A DNA stretch of 20,087 nucleotides from Clostridia bacterium (GCA_016296415.1 JAEDJH010000026.1:1-20087); one strand, 5' to 3'; shown: positions 8,341 to 15,210, numbered from the stretch's first letter. The notes: generated by a model from the sequence alone, not told the origin. Numbers and translations: made by a program.

Positions 8341-9377
8341 ATTATTACGCCCTCGTCGCCGCTTACCGTTTCGCCGAGTATGTAGGCATCGGTCTCGCCG
8401 TTTGCACGAAGCACACGGAGCGCCCTTTCCGCCTCGTTCCTGCTCACGGTTATGCACATTCCCACGCCCATGTTAAAGGTGTTGAACATATCCCTTTCGG
8501 GAATGTCGCCTGCACTTTGAAGCAGTCCGAACAATGCCGGAGTCCTGAGCGCAGCTTTGTCGATCTTTGCGGAAATGCCCTCGGGCAGGCTGCGAGGAAT
8601 ATTCTCGTAAAAGCCGCCGCCCGTTATATGCGAAATGCCCTTTATCGTTACCTGCTCTTTAAGGGCAAGGACGGGCTTTACGTATATCTTCGTCGGCATG
8701 AGCAGCGCCTCGCCGAGCGTACAGCCGAGCTCGCCGCTGTATTTTTTAAGCACGGAGGGGTCCGAGTCGATATTGAACGCCTTTCTCACCAGGGAGAAGC
8801 CGTTTGAGTGCACGCCGGAGGAGGGCAGGGCGATTATCACGTCGCCGGAGACTATCTTTGAATTGTCGAACAGCTTTGCCCTGTCTGCCACGCCCACGCT
8901 GAAGCCGGCAAGGTCGTATTCATCCTCGGGATAGAAGCCGGGCATCTCGGCGGTCTCGCCGCCGATAAGCGTGCAGCCCGCCTGTACGCAGCCGTCCGCA
9001 ACGCCCTTTACTATATCCGCAACACGCTCGGGCACGTTTTTGCCCAGAGCGATGTAGTCGAGGAAGAAAAGCGGTTTTGCGCCGCTGCAGATTATGTCGT
9101 TGACACACATTGCAACGCAGTCTATGCCGACGGTGTCATGCTTGTCCATCAGGAAGGCAAGCTTCAGCTTTGTGCCGACGCCGTCCGTGCCGCTCACGAG
9201 AACGGGCTGCTCCATGCCGGCAATGTCGAGCGCAAAAAGTCCGCCGAAATTGCCGATCGACGGCATGGCGCCCTCGGTAACGGTGCGTGCAATATGTCCC
9301 TTCATCAGCTCCACCGCCCTGTAACCGGCGGTAATGTCAACGCCTGCCTTGCGATAGCTTTCACTGCTCGATTTCAT
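8337..9377 (-). CDS. purM: Phosphoribosylformylglycinamidine cyclo-ligase (AIR synthetase)
   Basis: ATP-dependent cyclisation of FGAM to AIR, purine step 5. The 346-residue length is normal. It opens with SYRKAGVDITAGYRAVELM, the usual family start, followed by GTDGVGTKLKLAF (63-75), IDCVAMCVNDIICSGAKPL (85-103), GGETAEMPGFY (139-149) and, in the C-terminal half, HITGGGFYENIPRSLP. An AGAGGAG ribosome site sits about 6 bases upstream of the ATG, in the 23-base gap after purF. The stop overlaps the start of purN. AIR made here goes to PurE and, in many bacteria, is also the branch point to thiamin and to benzimidazole cobamide ligands. Confidence 0.97.
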   Translation of the reverse strand: MKSSSESYRKAGVDITAGYRAVELMKGHIARTVTEGAMPSIGNFGGLFALDIAGMEQPVLVSGTDGVGTKLKLAFLMDKHDTVGIDCVAMCVNDIICSGAKPLFFLDYIALGKNVPERVADIVKGVADGCVQAGCTLIGGETAEMPGFYPEDEYDLAGFSVGVADRAKLFDNSKIVSGDVIIALPSSGVHSNGFSLVRKAFNIDSDPSVLKKYSGELGCTLGEALLMPTKIYVKPVLALKEQVTIKGISHITGGGFYENIPRSLPEGISAKIDKAALRTPALFGLLQSAGDIPERDMFNTFNMGVGMCITVSRNEAERALRVLRANGETDAYILGETVSGDEGVII

Positions 9378-9400
9378 AGTTGCTCTCCTCTTTCTTTATT

Positions 9401-10849
9401 TCAGTTGTCCGTCTTTTCGCTCAATCTTATCAAATGCCTGCTCTTTTTACGGGGCTTGGGCGGCTCAACGGGGTAGCTGCCGCAGAAGCAGCCCGTGCAG
9501 AAATCGTGCCTGCCGTTGTCGGTCAGCTTTACCACGTTTTCTACGCTCAAAAAGCCAATGGAATCGGCGCCGATTATCTCCTTCATCTCCTCATCGTTGT
9601 GCTTCCATGCGACAAGGCAGTCCTGATCCGGTATGTCCGTGCCGAAATAGCATGGGTAGAGGAACTTGGGTGCGGACGAGCGAACGTGTACCTCGGTCGC
9701 CCCCGCCTCCCTCAAAAGGCGCACTATTCTGGCGCAGGTGGTTCCCCTTACTATCGAGTCGTCTATCATAACGATGCGCTTTCCCTTTACCACGGAGGAT
9801 ACGGGATTAAGCTTTATCCTTACTCCCCTCTCCCTCGCCTCCTGGCTGGGCTGTATGAACGTTCTTCCGATGTATTTGCTCTTTATAAGACCTATGCCGT
9901 AGGGTATCCCCGACTGCATCGCATAGCCGACCGCCGCATCAATGCCGGAATCCGGTACGCCGATGACAACGTCCGCCTGCACGGGATGCTCAAGCGCCAA
10001 AAATGCGCCCGCCCTCTGCCTTGCCATGTGTACGGAGCAGCCGTCGATAACGCTGTCGGGCCTTGCAAAATAGATGTATTCAAACACGCACAGCGCAGGC
10101 TTTGCCTTGCCGCAGTGCGCCGTGTCGCTCCTGAGCTGTCCGTTTTCGACGATGACTATTTCTCCGGGCAGCACATCCCTCAAAAACGCTGCGCCCACGC
10201 TGTCGAGAGCGCAGGTCTCGGAGGCGAACATATAGCCGCCCCCGGGCAGCGTGCCTATGCAAAGCGGTCTGAAGCCGTGGGGATCCCTTGCGGCGATCAG
10301 CTTCTTTGCCGACATTATCACCATCGAGTATGCACCCTTGAGTTTGAGCATCGCATTGGATACGGCCTCCTCAATCGAGCCGCAGCGGAGGCGTTCCTTC
10401 GTAATGACGTATGCTATGACCTCGGTATCGCTCGTCGTGTGGAATATCGAGCCGCCAAGCTCCAGCTCCTCCTTCAGCTCGCCGCCGTTGGTGAGGTTGC
10501 CGTTATGCGCCAAAGCCATAACGCCCTTTACATGGTTCACGACGATCGGCTGTGCGTTGAGCAGCGTTTCATGACCCGTTGTGCCGTACCTGACGTGACC
10601 TACGCCCATAGTGCCTTCACCGAGCCTTGCAAGCGTTTCCCTCGAAAACACCTCGTTGGTAAGGCCCGCGCCGCACTCGTGGGAGATTACGCCGTCGTCG
10701 TTTATCGCCATGCCCGACGACTGTTCACCTCTATGCTGAAGCGCATAGAGCGAATAATAGATGAGGTGAGCCACGTCCGTCCGTGCAGCCGTCGCTATTC
10801 CCACAACGCCGCATTCCTCATGCAGCCCGTCAAACAATATCTCTTCCAT
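9401..10849 (-). CDS. purF: Amidophosphoribosyltransferase (glutamine PRPP amidotransferase), Fe-S type
   Basis: Committed first step: PRPP plus glutamine gives phosphoribosylamine. At 482 residues it has an N-terminal Ntn-type glutaminase whose nucleophile Cys13 follows a 12-residue stretch (MEEILFDGLHEE) expected to be cleaved off as a propeptide, as in Bacillus subtilis PurF. LQHRGEQSSGMA (37-48) and AHNGNLTNG follow. The phosphoribosyltransferase half has the PRPP loop VMIDDSIVRGTT (360-371). Cysteines at 254 (CVFEYIYFARPDS), 400 (YPCYFG), 451 and 454 (FCTGCF) match the four ligands of the [4Fe-4S] cluster in the Bacillus enzyme, so this should be the oxygen-sensitive iron-sulfur form. 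A GGAAAGG ribosome site precedes the ATG by 9 bases. The C-terminus has a short basic tail (PPKPRKKSRHL) of unknown meaning. Confidence 0.97.
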   Translation of the reverse strand: MEEILFDGLHEECGVVGIATAARTDVAHLIYYSLYALQHRGEQSSGMAINDDGVISHECGAGLTNEVFSRETLARLGEGTMGVGHVRYGTTGHETLLNAQPIVVNHVKGVMALAHNGNLTNGGELKEELELGGSIFHTTSDTEVIAYVITKERLRCGSIEEAVSNAMLKLKGAYSMVIMSAKKLIAARDPHGFRPLCIGTLPGGGYMFASETCALDSVGAAFLRDVLPGEIVIVENGQLRSDTAHCGKAKPALCVFEYIYFARPDSVIDGCSVHMARQRAGAFLALEHPVQADVVIGVPDSGIDAAVGYAMQSGIPYGIGLIKSKYIGRTFIQPSQEARERGVRIKLNPVSSVVKGKRIVMIDDSIVRGTTCARIVRLLREAGATEVHVRSSAPKFLYPCYFGTDIPDQDCLVAWKHNDEEMKEIIGADSIGFLSVENVVKLTDNGRHDFCTGCFCGSYPVEPPKPRKKSRHLIRLSEKTDN

Positions 10850-10867
10850 CGTACCGTACCTTTCCGT

Positions 10868-10895
10868 TTGCCCGCAGCGGGCAATGCCTTTTTTT
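10868..10895 (+). terminator. Inverted repeat between purC and purF, terminator-like on the plus strand
   Basis: In the 44-base gap between purC and purF a near-perfect palindrome TTGCCCGCAGCGGGCAA (10868-10884) forms a 7-bp GC-rich stem with a 3-base loop. On the plus strand it is followed by TGCC and then seven T residues, the form of an intrinsic terminator, here antisense to the operon. On the minus (coding) strand no T run follows, so it should not stop operon transcription; it could instead influence mRNA processing or stability between purC and purF. The role is inference. Confidence 0.45.
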
Positions 10896-11607
10896 ACTTG
10901 TCGCCCATCAGACGTCGGAGTATCTCCCTGTATGCATCCTCGACGCCGCCCATATCCCTGCGGAAGCGGTCCTTGTCAAGCTTTTCATGGGTGGTGCTGT
11001 CCCAGAGGCGGCAGGTGTCGGGGGAAATTTCGTCCGCAAGCACTATCGTGCCGTCGGCAAGCTTTCCAAACTCCAGCTTGAAATCGACAAGCTCGATATT
11101 GAGCTCAAGGAAATATTTTGAAAGTATCCCGTTAATTCTGAACGCATAGTTTGCAATCGTCTCCAGCTCCTCCTCGGTGGCAAGCTGCATCGCAAGCGCA
11201 TGATAGTCGTTTATCATCGGGTCGCCCAGCGAATCGTCCTTGTAGGAGTATTCCAGCACCGTCCTTGCAAGCTTTGTTCCCTCGGGAATGCCGAGCCGCT
11301 TTGAAAGCGAGCCTGCGGCGATATTTCTGACGATTACCTCGAGGGGAACTATCGTAACCGCCTTTACGACGGTCTCCCTTTCGGAAAGCTCCTCCACAAA
11401 GTGGGTGGGTATCCCCTCCGCCTCGAGCATACGCATAAGGTGGTTGGTGACCCTGTTATTTATAACGCCCTTGCCGACGATGGTGCCTTTTTTCTCGCCG
11501 TTAAATGCGGTGGCGTCGTCCTTGTAATCGACGATGTAAAGCCCCTCGGTTTCGGTCGCATATACCTTTTTTGCCTTGCCTTCATAAAGCTGCTGTGTTT
11601 TCTTCAT
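10894..11607 (-). CDS. purC: Phosphoribosylaminoimidazole-succinocarboxamide synthase (SAICAR synthetase)
   Basis: ATP-dependent ligation of aspartate to CAIR, purine step 7. The 237-residue length is typical of the single-domain bacterial enzyme. Motifs: LYEGKAKKVY (7-16), DDATAFNGEKKG, PLEVIVRNIAAGSLSKR, LVDFKLEFG and LADEISPDTCRLWD, all in the expected order. A GGGAGAG ribosome site lies a few bases upstream of the ATG. It follows purE after a 66-base gap containing a small hairpin, and precedes purF after a 44-base gap containing a palindrome. These are the two largest gaps inside the operon. Confidence 0.97.
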   Translation of the reverse strand: MKKTQQLYEGKAKKVYATETEGLYIVDYKDDATAFNGEKKGTIVGKGVINNRVTNHLMRMLEAEGIPTHFVEELSERETVVKAVTIVPLEVIVRNIAAGSLSKRLGIPEGTKLARTVLEYSYKDDSLGDPMINDYHALAMQLATEEELETIANYAFRINGILSKYFLELNIELVDFKLEFGKLADGTIVLADEISPDTCRLWDSTTHEKLDKDRFRRDMGGVEDAYREILRRLMGDK

Positions 11608-11633
11608 AAATATCTCTCCCGCCGTTTTACTTT

Positions 11634-11665
11634 TTTATTAAAAATAGAGCTGTATTTCAAGCTCT
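11634..11665 (-). terminator. Weak hairpin with short T run between purE and purC
   Basis: Read on the minus strand, AGAGCT (11665-11660) and AGCTCT (11651-11646) form a 6-bp stem around an 8-base loop, followed by ATTTTTAAT. This resembles a weak intrinsic terminator or attenuator that would let only part of the transcription continue from purE into purC. The stem is short and the T run is interrupted, so termination efficiency is doubtful; an mRNA processing element is an alternative. Confidence 0.35.
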
Positions 11666-11673
11666 TTGATACT

Positions 11674-12165
11674 CTAAAACTGAAGGGTGCGAACGCCCTC
11701 GTCCTTTTTTATGACCGCCTGCTGCATTTCGACACGCATTTTGAAAAGCTTTTCCCTGAGCGCCCCGTCGGACATGGCAAGCATTTGGGCGGCAAGTATA
11801 GCCGCATTCGCCGCACCGTCTATCGCAACGGTCGCAACGGGTATGCCCGAAGGCATCTGCACCGTGGACAAAAGCGCATCGAGTCCGTCCAGGGTGCTCG
11901 ACTTTATCGGTATGCCTATCACCGGCAAAACCGTGTGCGCCGCTATCACTCCGGCAAGGTGCGCCGCCTTTCCCGCTGCGGCGATTATAACGCCCGTTCC
12001 GTTTTCATGCGCCGTCCGTGCAAACTCGCTTACCATATCGGGCGTTCTGTGCGCCGACATGACTCTCATTTCGTAAGGGATGCCGAGCGCCGAAAGCTTT
12101 TCCGCCGCACCCTTTACTACGGGCATATCGCTGTCGCTTCCCATGATGATGGCAACTTTTTTCAT
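11674..12165 (-). CDS. purE: 5-(carboxyamino)imidazole ribonucleotide mutase / AIR carboxylase, PurE
   Basis: Carboxylation step from AIR to CAIR (step 6). The 163-residue protein has the class I PurE layout: GSDSDMPVV (9-17), SAHRTP with the catalytic His, a glycine-rich AAHL loop, LPVIGIPI and QMPSGIPVAT. In the loop the sequence reads AGKAAHLAG where AGGAAHLPG or AGLAAHLPG is usual, so the Pro is replaced by Ala and a small or hydrophobic residue by Lys. No purK occurs in the window although the rest of the pathway is present. It is the first gene of the minus-strand operon; GGAGGAG lies 3 bases before the ATG, and a TATAAT -10 is about 70 bases upstream. Confidence 0.95.
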   Translation of the reverse strand: MKKVAIIMGSDSDMPVVKGAAEKLSALGIPYEMRVMSAHRTPDMVSEFARTAHENGTGVIIAAAGKAAHLAGVIAAHTVLPVIGIPIKSSTLDGLDALLSTVQMPSGIPVATVAIDGAANAAILAAQMLAMSDGALREKLFKMRVEMQQAVIKKDEGVRTLQF

Positions 12166-12235
12166 TGGCTCCTCCGTATTGCGGTTGATATTTTTATGAT
12201 ACAGGACGTTATGCGGTTTTTCAATAGCTTGCCCG

Positions 12236-12264
12236 ATTATATATGTAAAAAATTATTTTAGGCT
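12236..12264 (-). promoter_or_regulatory. Predicted purE operon promoter
   Basis: On the minus strand a perfect TATAAT -10 hexamer reads from 12241 to 12236. A 17-base spacer places the -35 at 12264-12259, which reads AGCCTA and is a poor match to TTGACA; the -35 area is occupied by the DtxR-like box. Transcription would begin near 12229, giving a leader of about 64 bases with no evident riboswitch. Confidence 0.5.
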
Positions 12265-12291
12265 AACTTAATTTTTGTTAGGCTGACGAAA
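12253..12291 (-). promoter_or_regulatory. Tandem DtxR/IdeR-like operator upstream of purE
   Basis: On the minus strand the box at 12271-12253 reads TTAAGTTAGCCTAAAATAA, agreeing at 16 of 19 positions with TTAGGTTAGCCTAACCTAA, the DtxR/IdeR consensus as I remember it. A second, poorer copy lies exactly 20 bp upstream (12291-12273, core GTCAGCCTAAC, 14 of 19). The two cores are direct repeats two helical turns apart. The first box covers the -35 area of the predicted purE promoter, so a bound protein should repress. The match and spacing are seen directly; the identity of the regulator is inference, as no regulator gene is in the window. Confidence 0.45.
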
Positions 12292-12356
12292 ATTATTTAC
12301 CGCATTTGCCAAATCCGTCCCTGTCGGACAAGCATAATTTTCACCCAAATATATCA

Positions 12357-12362
12357 TATAAT
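12357..12362 (+). promoter_or_regulatory. Candidate purA -10 (distal)
   Basis: A perfect TATAAT occurs on the plus strand, but no good TTGACA lies 16-18 bases upstream (the place is occupied by ATAATT). If used, transcription starts near 12369 and purA has a leader of roughly 117 bases. Confidence 0.35.
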
Positions 12363-12394
12363 GCAAAACAGACGGGCGCAGGAAGATTCTTTTA

Positions 12395-12403
12395 TGATAT
12401 TAT
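12395..12403 (+). promoter_or_regulatory. Candidate purA extended -10 (proximal)
   Basis: TG-A-TATTAT forms an extended -10 motif, which can work without a -35. It would give a leader of about 75 bases. I cannot tell whether this or the distal TATAAT is used. Confidence 0.3.
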
Positions 12404-12412
12404 TTTTTGTTG

Positions 12413-12437
12413 GGAGCGTTGGTGATAAGCCCGTTCC
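12413..12437 (+). other. Hairpin in the purA leader
   Basis: GGAGCG (12413-12418) can pair with CGTTCC (12432-12437) with one G-U, and the inner GG/CC adds two pairs, closing a 7-base loop after a 2-base bulge. No T run follows, so it is not a terminator. It lies about 30 bases before the purA ribosome site (AAGGGAGG, 12467-12474). I cannot assign it to a known RNA family. Confidence 0.3.
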
Positions 12438-12485
12438 GCACGATAAAACCACTCAATCATCTACGCAAGGGAGGATGGCTTTACA

Positions 12486-13760
12486 ATGAAAACCTGTGCG
12501 ATAGTCGGCATAAACTGGGGCGATGAAGGCAAGGGACGAATGGTTGACCTCATTGCCGAGGAATACGACATCATAGTGCGCTACCAGGGCGGCAACAACG
12601 CCGGACACACCATAGTCAACGAATACGGCAAGTTCGCCCTCAATCTGCTTCCGTCGGGCATATTCCGTGCCGAAAAGCTGAACGTGCTCGGCAGCGGAAC
12701 GGTCATAGACCTGAAGCATCTTTGCATGGAGATGGAGCGTCTTAAATCCGCAGGCGTCAAAATCTCTCCCGATAATCTTATGCTGAGCGACCGTGCGATG
12801 ATAGTAATGCCCTATCACGTTGCGCTCGACGGCATGGAGGAAAGCCGCCTTTCCGACAAAAAATACGGCTCGACCAAGAGGGGCATTGCTCCCGTTTACG
12901 GCGACAAATACATGAAAAAGGGTCTTATGCTCGGTGAGCTTGCGGACATGGACTACCTTAAAAAGCATCTTGAGGACGTGCTTGAATACAAAAACCTCAT
13001 GGTCACGGGAATTTACGGCGAAAAGCCCTTTTCTGCGGACGATATGCTGGCATATCTTGAGGAATACGGCAAAAGGCTCCTGCCCTACATACACGACACG
13101 GGGCTTGTGCTGAGAAACGCCGCCAGGGAGGGCAAAAGCATACTTTACGAGGCGCAGCTCGGCGTGCTGAGGGACATCGACTTCGGCATATATCCGTTCA
13201 CCTCGTCCTCCTCGCCGCTCGCCGCCTACGCTCCGATAGGCTCGGGAACGCCCAACATCCCCCTCACAAGGGTTATCGGCATAGCCAAAGCCTACTCCAC
13301 CTGCGTCGGCGAAGGCCCGTTCGTCGGTGAAATGGAAGGCATCGAGGCGGAAAGGCTTCGTGAGGCCGGCGGCGAATACGGTGCGGCAACCGGACGCCCG
13401 AGGCGTGTGGCTCCGCTCGACCTCGTTGCTACCCGCTACGGCGCAACGATGCAGGGCGCAACCGAAATTGCGTTCACAAAGCTCGACGTGCTTTCCTACC
13501 TCGACAAAATACCCGTATGCACCGCCTATGAGGTGGACGGCGAGATAACGAAGGACTTCCCATTCCCGTCAAAGCTCGCCCGTGCAAAGGCGATAATCGA
13601 ATACCGTGACGGCTGGGGCTGCGACATCAGCCACATAAGAAACTTCGACGAGCTTCCCGAGGCGGCAAGGGACTACGTTCTTTACGTCGAAAAGGAGCTC
13701 GGCTTCAGAATAAGCTTCGTATCCGTCGGCCCGGGCCGTGACGAGATAATCGTGAGATAA
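12486..13760 (+). CDS. purA: Adenylosuccinate synthetase
   Basis: GTP-dependent condensation of IMP with aspartate to adenylosuccinate, first step from IMP to AMP. The 424-residue length is usual. The N-terminus GINWGDEGKGRMVDL (8-22) carries the general base Asp13, and GGNNAGHTIV (35-44) carries His41, both at the positions known from E. coli PurA. The IMP-binding stretch reads EAQLGVLRDIDFGIYPF, a clostridial variant of AQGTLLDIDHGTYPFVTSS. VGEGPFVGEM, YGAATGRPRRVAPLDL and the C-terminal SVGPGRDEIIV complete the enzyme. The ribosome site AAGGGAGG ends 11 bases before the ATG. An ATG at 12475 directly abuts that ribosome site and opens only a 4-codon frame. It is the first gene of the plus-strand operon, divergent from purE. 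Confidence 0.97.
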   Translation: MKTCAIVGINWGDEGKGRMVDLIAEEYDIIVRYQGGNNAGHTIVNEYGKFALNLLPSGIFRAEKLNVLGSGTVIDLKHLCMEMERLKSAGVKISPDNLMLSDRAMIVMPYHVALDGMEESRLSDKKYGSTKRGIAPVYGDKYMKKGLMLGELADMDYLKKHLEDVLEYKNLMVTGIYGEKPFSADDMLAYLEEYGKRLLPYIHDTGLVLRNAAREGKSILYEAQLGVLRDIDFGIYPFTSSSSPLAAYAPIGSGTPNIPLTRVIGIAKAYSTCVGEGPFVGEMEGIEAERLREAGGEYGAATGRPRRVAPLDLVATRYGATMQGATEIAFTKLDVLSYLDKIPVCTAYEVDGEITKDFPFPSKLARAKAIIEYRDGWGCDISHIRNFDELPEAARDYVLYVEKELGFRISFVSVGPGRDEIIVR

Positions 13761-13778
13761 GTACAGAAAGGAAACCGC

Positions 13779-15191
13779 ATGAAGCCCTATTACGAAAGTC
13801 CCCTTTCATCCCGCTACGCCTCCGAGGAAATGCTGAGGCTGTTCTCGCCCGACACCAGATACCGCACATGGCGCAGGCTTTGGGTCGCTCTGGCAAGAGC
13901 CGAGCACGAGCTCGGTCTGCCCGTCACCTGCGAGCAGGTCAAGGAGCTTGAGGCGCACGCCGGCGACGAGATAGACTATGAGGCTGTCGCAAAAAAGGAA
14001 AAGCAGCTTCGACACGACGTGATGGCGCACATTCACGTTTACGGCGAATCCTGCCCCAACGCAAAGGGCATAATCCACCTCGGCGCAACGAGCTGCTACG
14101 TCACCGACAACGCCGACATCGTTATCTACAGAGACGCCCTTATCCACATCCGAAAGGAGCTTGCCGCCGTTATAAAGTCGCTCTGCACCTTTGCGGACAA
14201 ATACAAGGCACTCCCCACGCTCGGCTATACGCATTTTCAGCCTGCGCAGCTTGTCACCGTCGGAAAGCGTGCCTGCCTGTGGATACAGGACTTTATGCTC
14301 GACCTTGAGGAGCTGGACTTTGTGATAGAAAAGCTGCATTTTCACGGCTGCCGGGGAACTACCGGCACGGAGGCAAGCTTTTTGAGTCTGTTTGACGGCG
14401 ACCACGAAAAGGCGAAAACGCTCAGCATGAAGATCGCCGCCGAATTCGGCTTTACCTCCCTGTTCCCCGTTGCGGGACAGACTTACCCCAGAAAGTACGA
14501 CAGCCGCATACTTAACGTGCTGTCCTCCGTTGCACAGAGCGCCTATCGCTTTGCAAACGACATGAGGCTGCTCCAGCATCTTCGGCAGGTCGAGGAGCCG
14601 TTTGAAAAGGATCAGATCGGCTCGTCCGCAATGGCGTACAAGCGCAACCCGATGCGCTGCGAAAGAATATGCTCGCTTGCCCGCTATATAATGGCGGATG
14701 CGCTCAATGCACCCATGACCGCCTCCACGCAATGGTTTGAGCGCACGCTCGACGACTCCGCCAACCGCCGCATATCCATACCCGAGGGCTTTTTGGCGGC
14801 GGATGCGGTACTGCGCCTTTTGAGGAACGTGACAAGCGGCATAAACGTGAACGAAAAGATAATCGAGCGCACCGTTTACGAGTATCTTCCCTTCATTGCG
14901 ACGGAAAATCTGCTCATGGGTGCGGTCAAAAAGGGCGGCGACCGTCAGCAGCTTCACGAGGTCATACGCCAAAACTCCATGGACGCCACGGCGATGATGA
15001 AGCAGGGTGAACCATGCGATCTGCTCGAAAGGCTTGCAAACGATGAGCGTTTCCCGATGGACAGGGACGAGATAACCGCCGTTATGAATCCGATGGACTT
15101 CATCGGAAGATGCCCCGAGCAGGTGAGCGAGTACATCGCCTCGATAAGCCTCGGCGACACGGCCTCGGATGAGGTAAGCATAGACGTATAA
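13779..15191 (+). CDS. purB: Adenylosuccinate lyase
   Basis: Acts twice in the pathway: it removes fumarate from SAICAR to give AICAR (step 8) and from adenylosuccinate to give AMP. Residues: 470, the longer clostridial/eukaryote-like form. The fumarase/aspartase superfamily signature GSSAMAYKRNP is at 281-291 with the catalytic serine loop, the catalytic His152 sits in YTHFQPAQ, and LGATSCYVTDNAD (101-113) forms another active-site block. GAAAGGAAA serves as ribosome site in the 18-base gap after purA. The pair purA-purB is cotranscribed, so both lyase reactions are matched to PurA rather than to the purC-containing operon. A terminator pair follows the stop. Confidence 0.97.
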   Translation: MKPYYESPLSSRYASEEMLRLFSPDTRYRTWRRLWVALARAEHELGLPVTCEQVKELEAHAGDEIDYEAVAKKEKQLRHDVMAHIHVYGESCPNAKGIIHLGATSCYVTDNADIVIYRDALIHIRKELAAVIKSLCTFADKYKALPTLGYTHFQPAQLVTVGKRACLWIQDFMLDLEELDFVIEKLHFHGCRGTTGTEASFLSLFDGDHEKAKTLSMKIAAEFGFTSLFPVAGQTYPRKYDSRILNVLSSVAQSAYRFANDMRLLQHLRQVEEPFEKDQIGSSAMAYKRNPMRCERICSLARYIMADALNAPMTASTQWFERTLDDSANRRISIPEGFLAADAVLRLLRNVTSGINVNEKIIERTVYEYLPFIATENLLMGAVKKGGDRQQLHEVIRQNSMDATAMMKQGEPCDLLERLANDERFPMDRDEITAVMNPMDFIGRCPEQVSEYIASISLGDTASDEVSIDV

Positions 15192-15210
15192 AAAAACAGG
15201 GGAATACCCC
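15190..15210 (-). terminator. Second terminator of the murC-cob operon (minus strand)
   Basis: Read on the minus strand, GGGG-TATT-CCCC (15210-15199) is followed by TG and seven T residues (15196-15190), a compact intrinsic terminator. The T run overlaps the purB stop codon. It lies behind the larger hairpin at 15221-15268 and would catch read-through from cobC. On the plus strand the hairpin lacks a T run. Confidence 0.5.

Larger units (their letters stand above)
12166..12485. promoter_or_regulatory. Divergent purE / purA control region, no coding sequence
   Basis: These 320 bases lie between the starts of the minus-strand purE operon and the plus-strand purA-purB operon. They are visibly more AT-rich than the flanking genes. 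I find no convincing reading frame and nothing resembling a guanine, adenine or PRPP riboswitch or a Bacillus PurR box. It contains a purE -10, a tandem repeat resembling DtxR/IdeR operators, two purA -10 candidates and a hairpin in the purA leader, each listed separately. Confidence 0.8.

Noticed and set aside
8341..8457. N-terminal extension of PurN by 39 residues from an ATG at 8457
   Set aside because: It only reads through the end of purM in another frame; the canonical start at 8340 overlaps the purM stop as ATGA.
9380..11149. Long open frame of 589 codons on the plus strand opposite purF/purC, and similar long antisense frames at 6814-8385, 15261-16859, 18553-20064, 3150-4370 (plus) and 13806-15257 (minus)
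   Set aside because: They lie opposite well-recognised genes. Their translations are rich in Arg, His, Tyr and Ala with no recognisable motif, and they arise because the GC-rich sense genes rarely use the codons TTA, CTA and TCA, which would be stops on the other strand.
12166..12235. Guanine/adenine riboswitch in the purE leader
   Set aside because: The leader is only about 64 bases and AT-rich, and lacks the three-way junction and its conserved loop sequences.
12370..12450. Possible mini-ykkC/ykkC-type (guanidine or PRPP) riboswitch because of an ACGG and an ACGA in the purA leader
   Set aside because: Neither tetranucleotide sits in a hairpin loop as mini-ykkC requires, and the larger conserved ykkC core is absent.
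12475..12489. Four-codon leader frame (Met-Ala-Leu-Gln) whose TGA overlaps the purA ATG
   Set aside because: Its ATG directly abuts the ribosome site (no spacer), so it is unlikely to be translated; purA has workable spacing from the same site.
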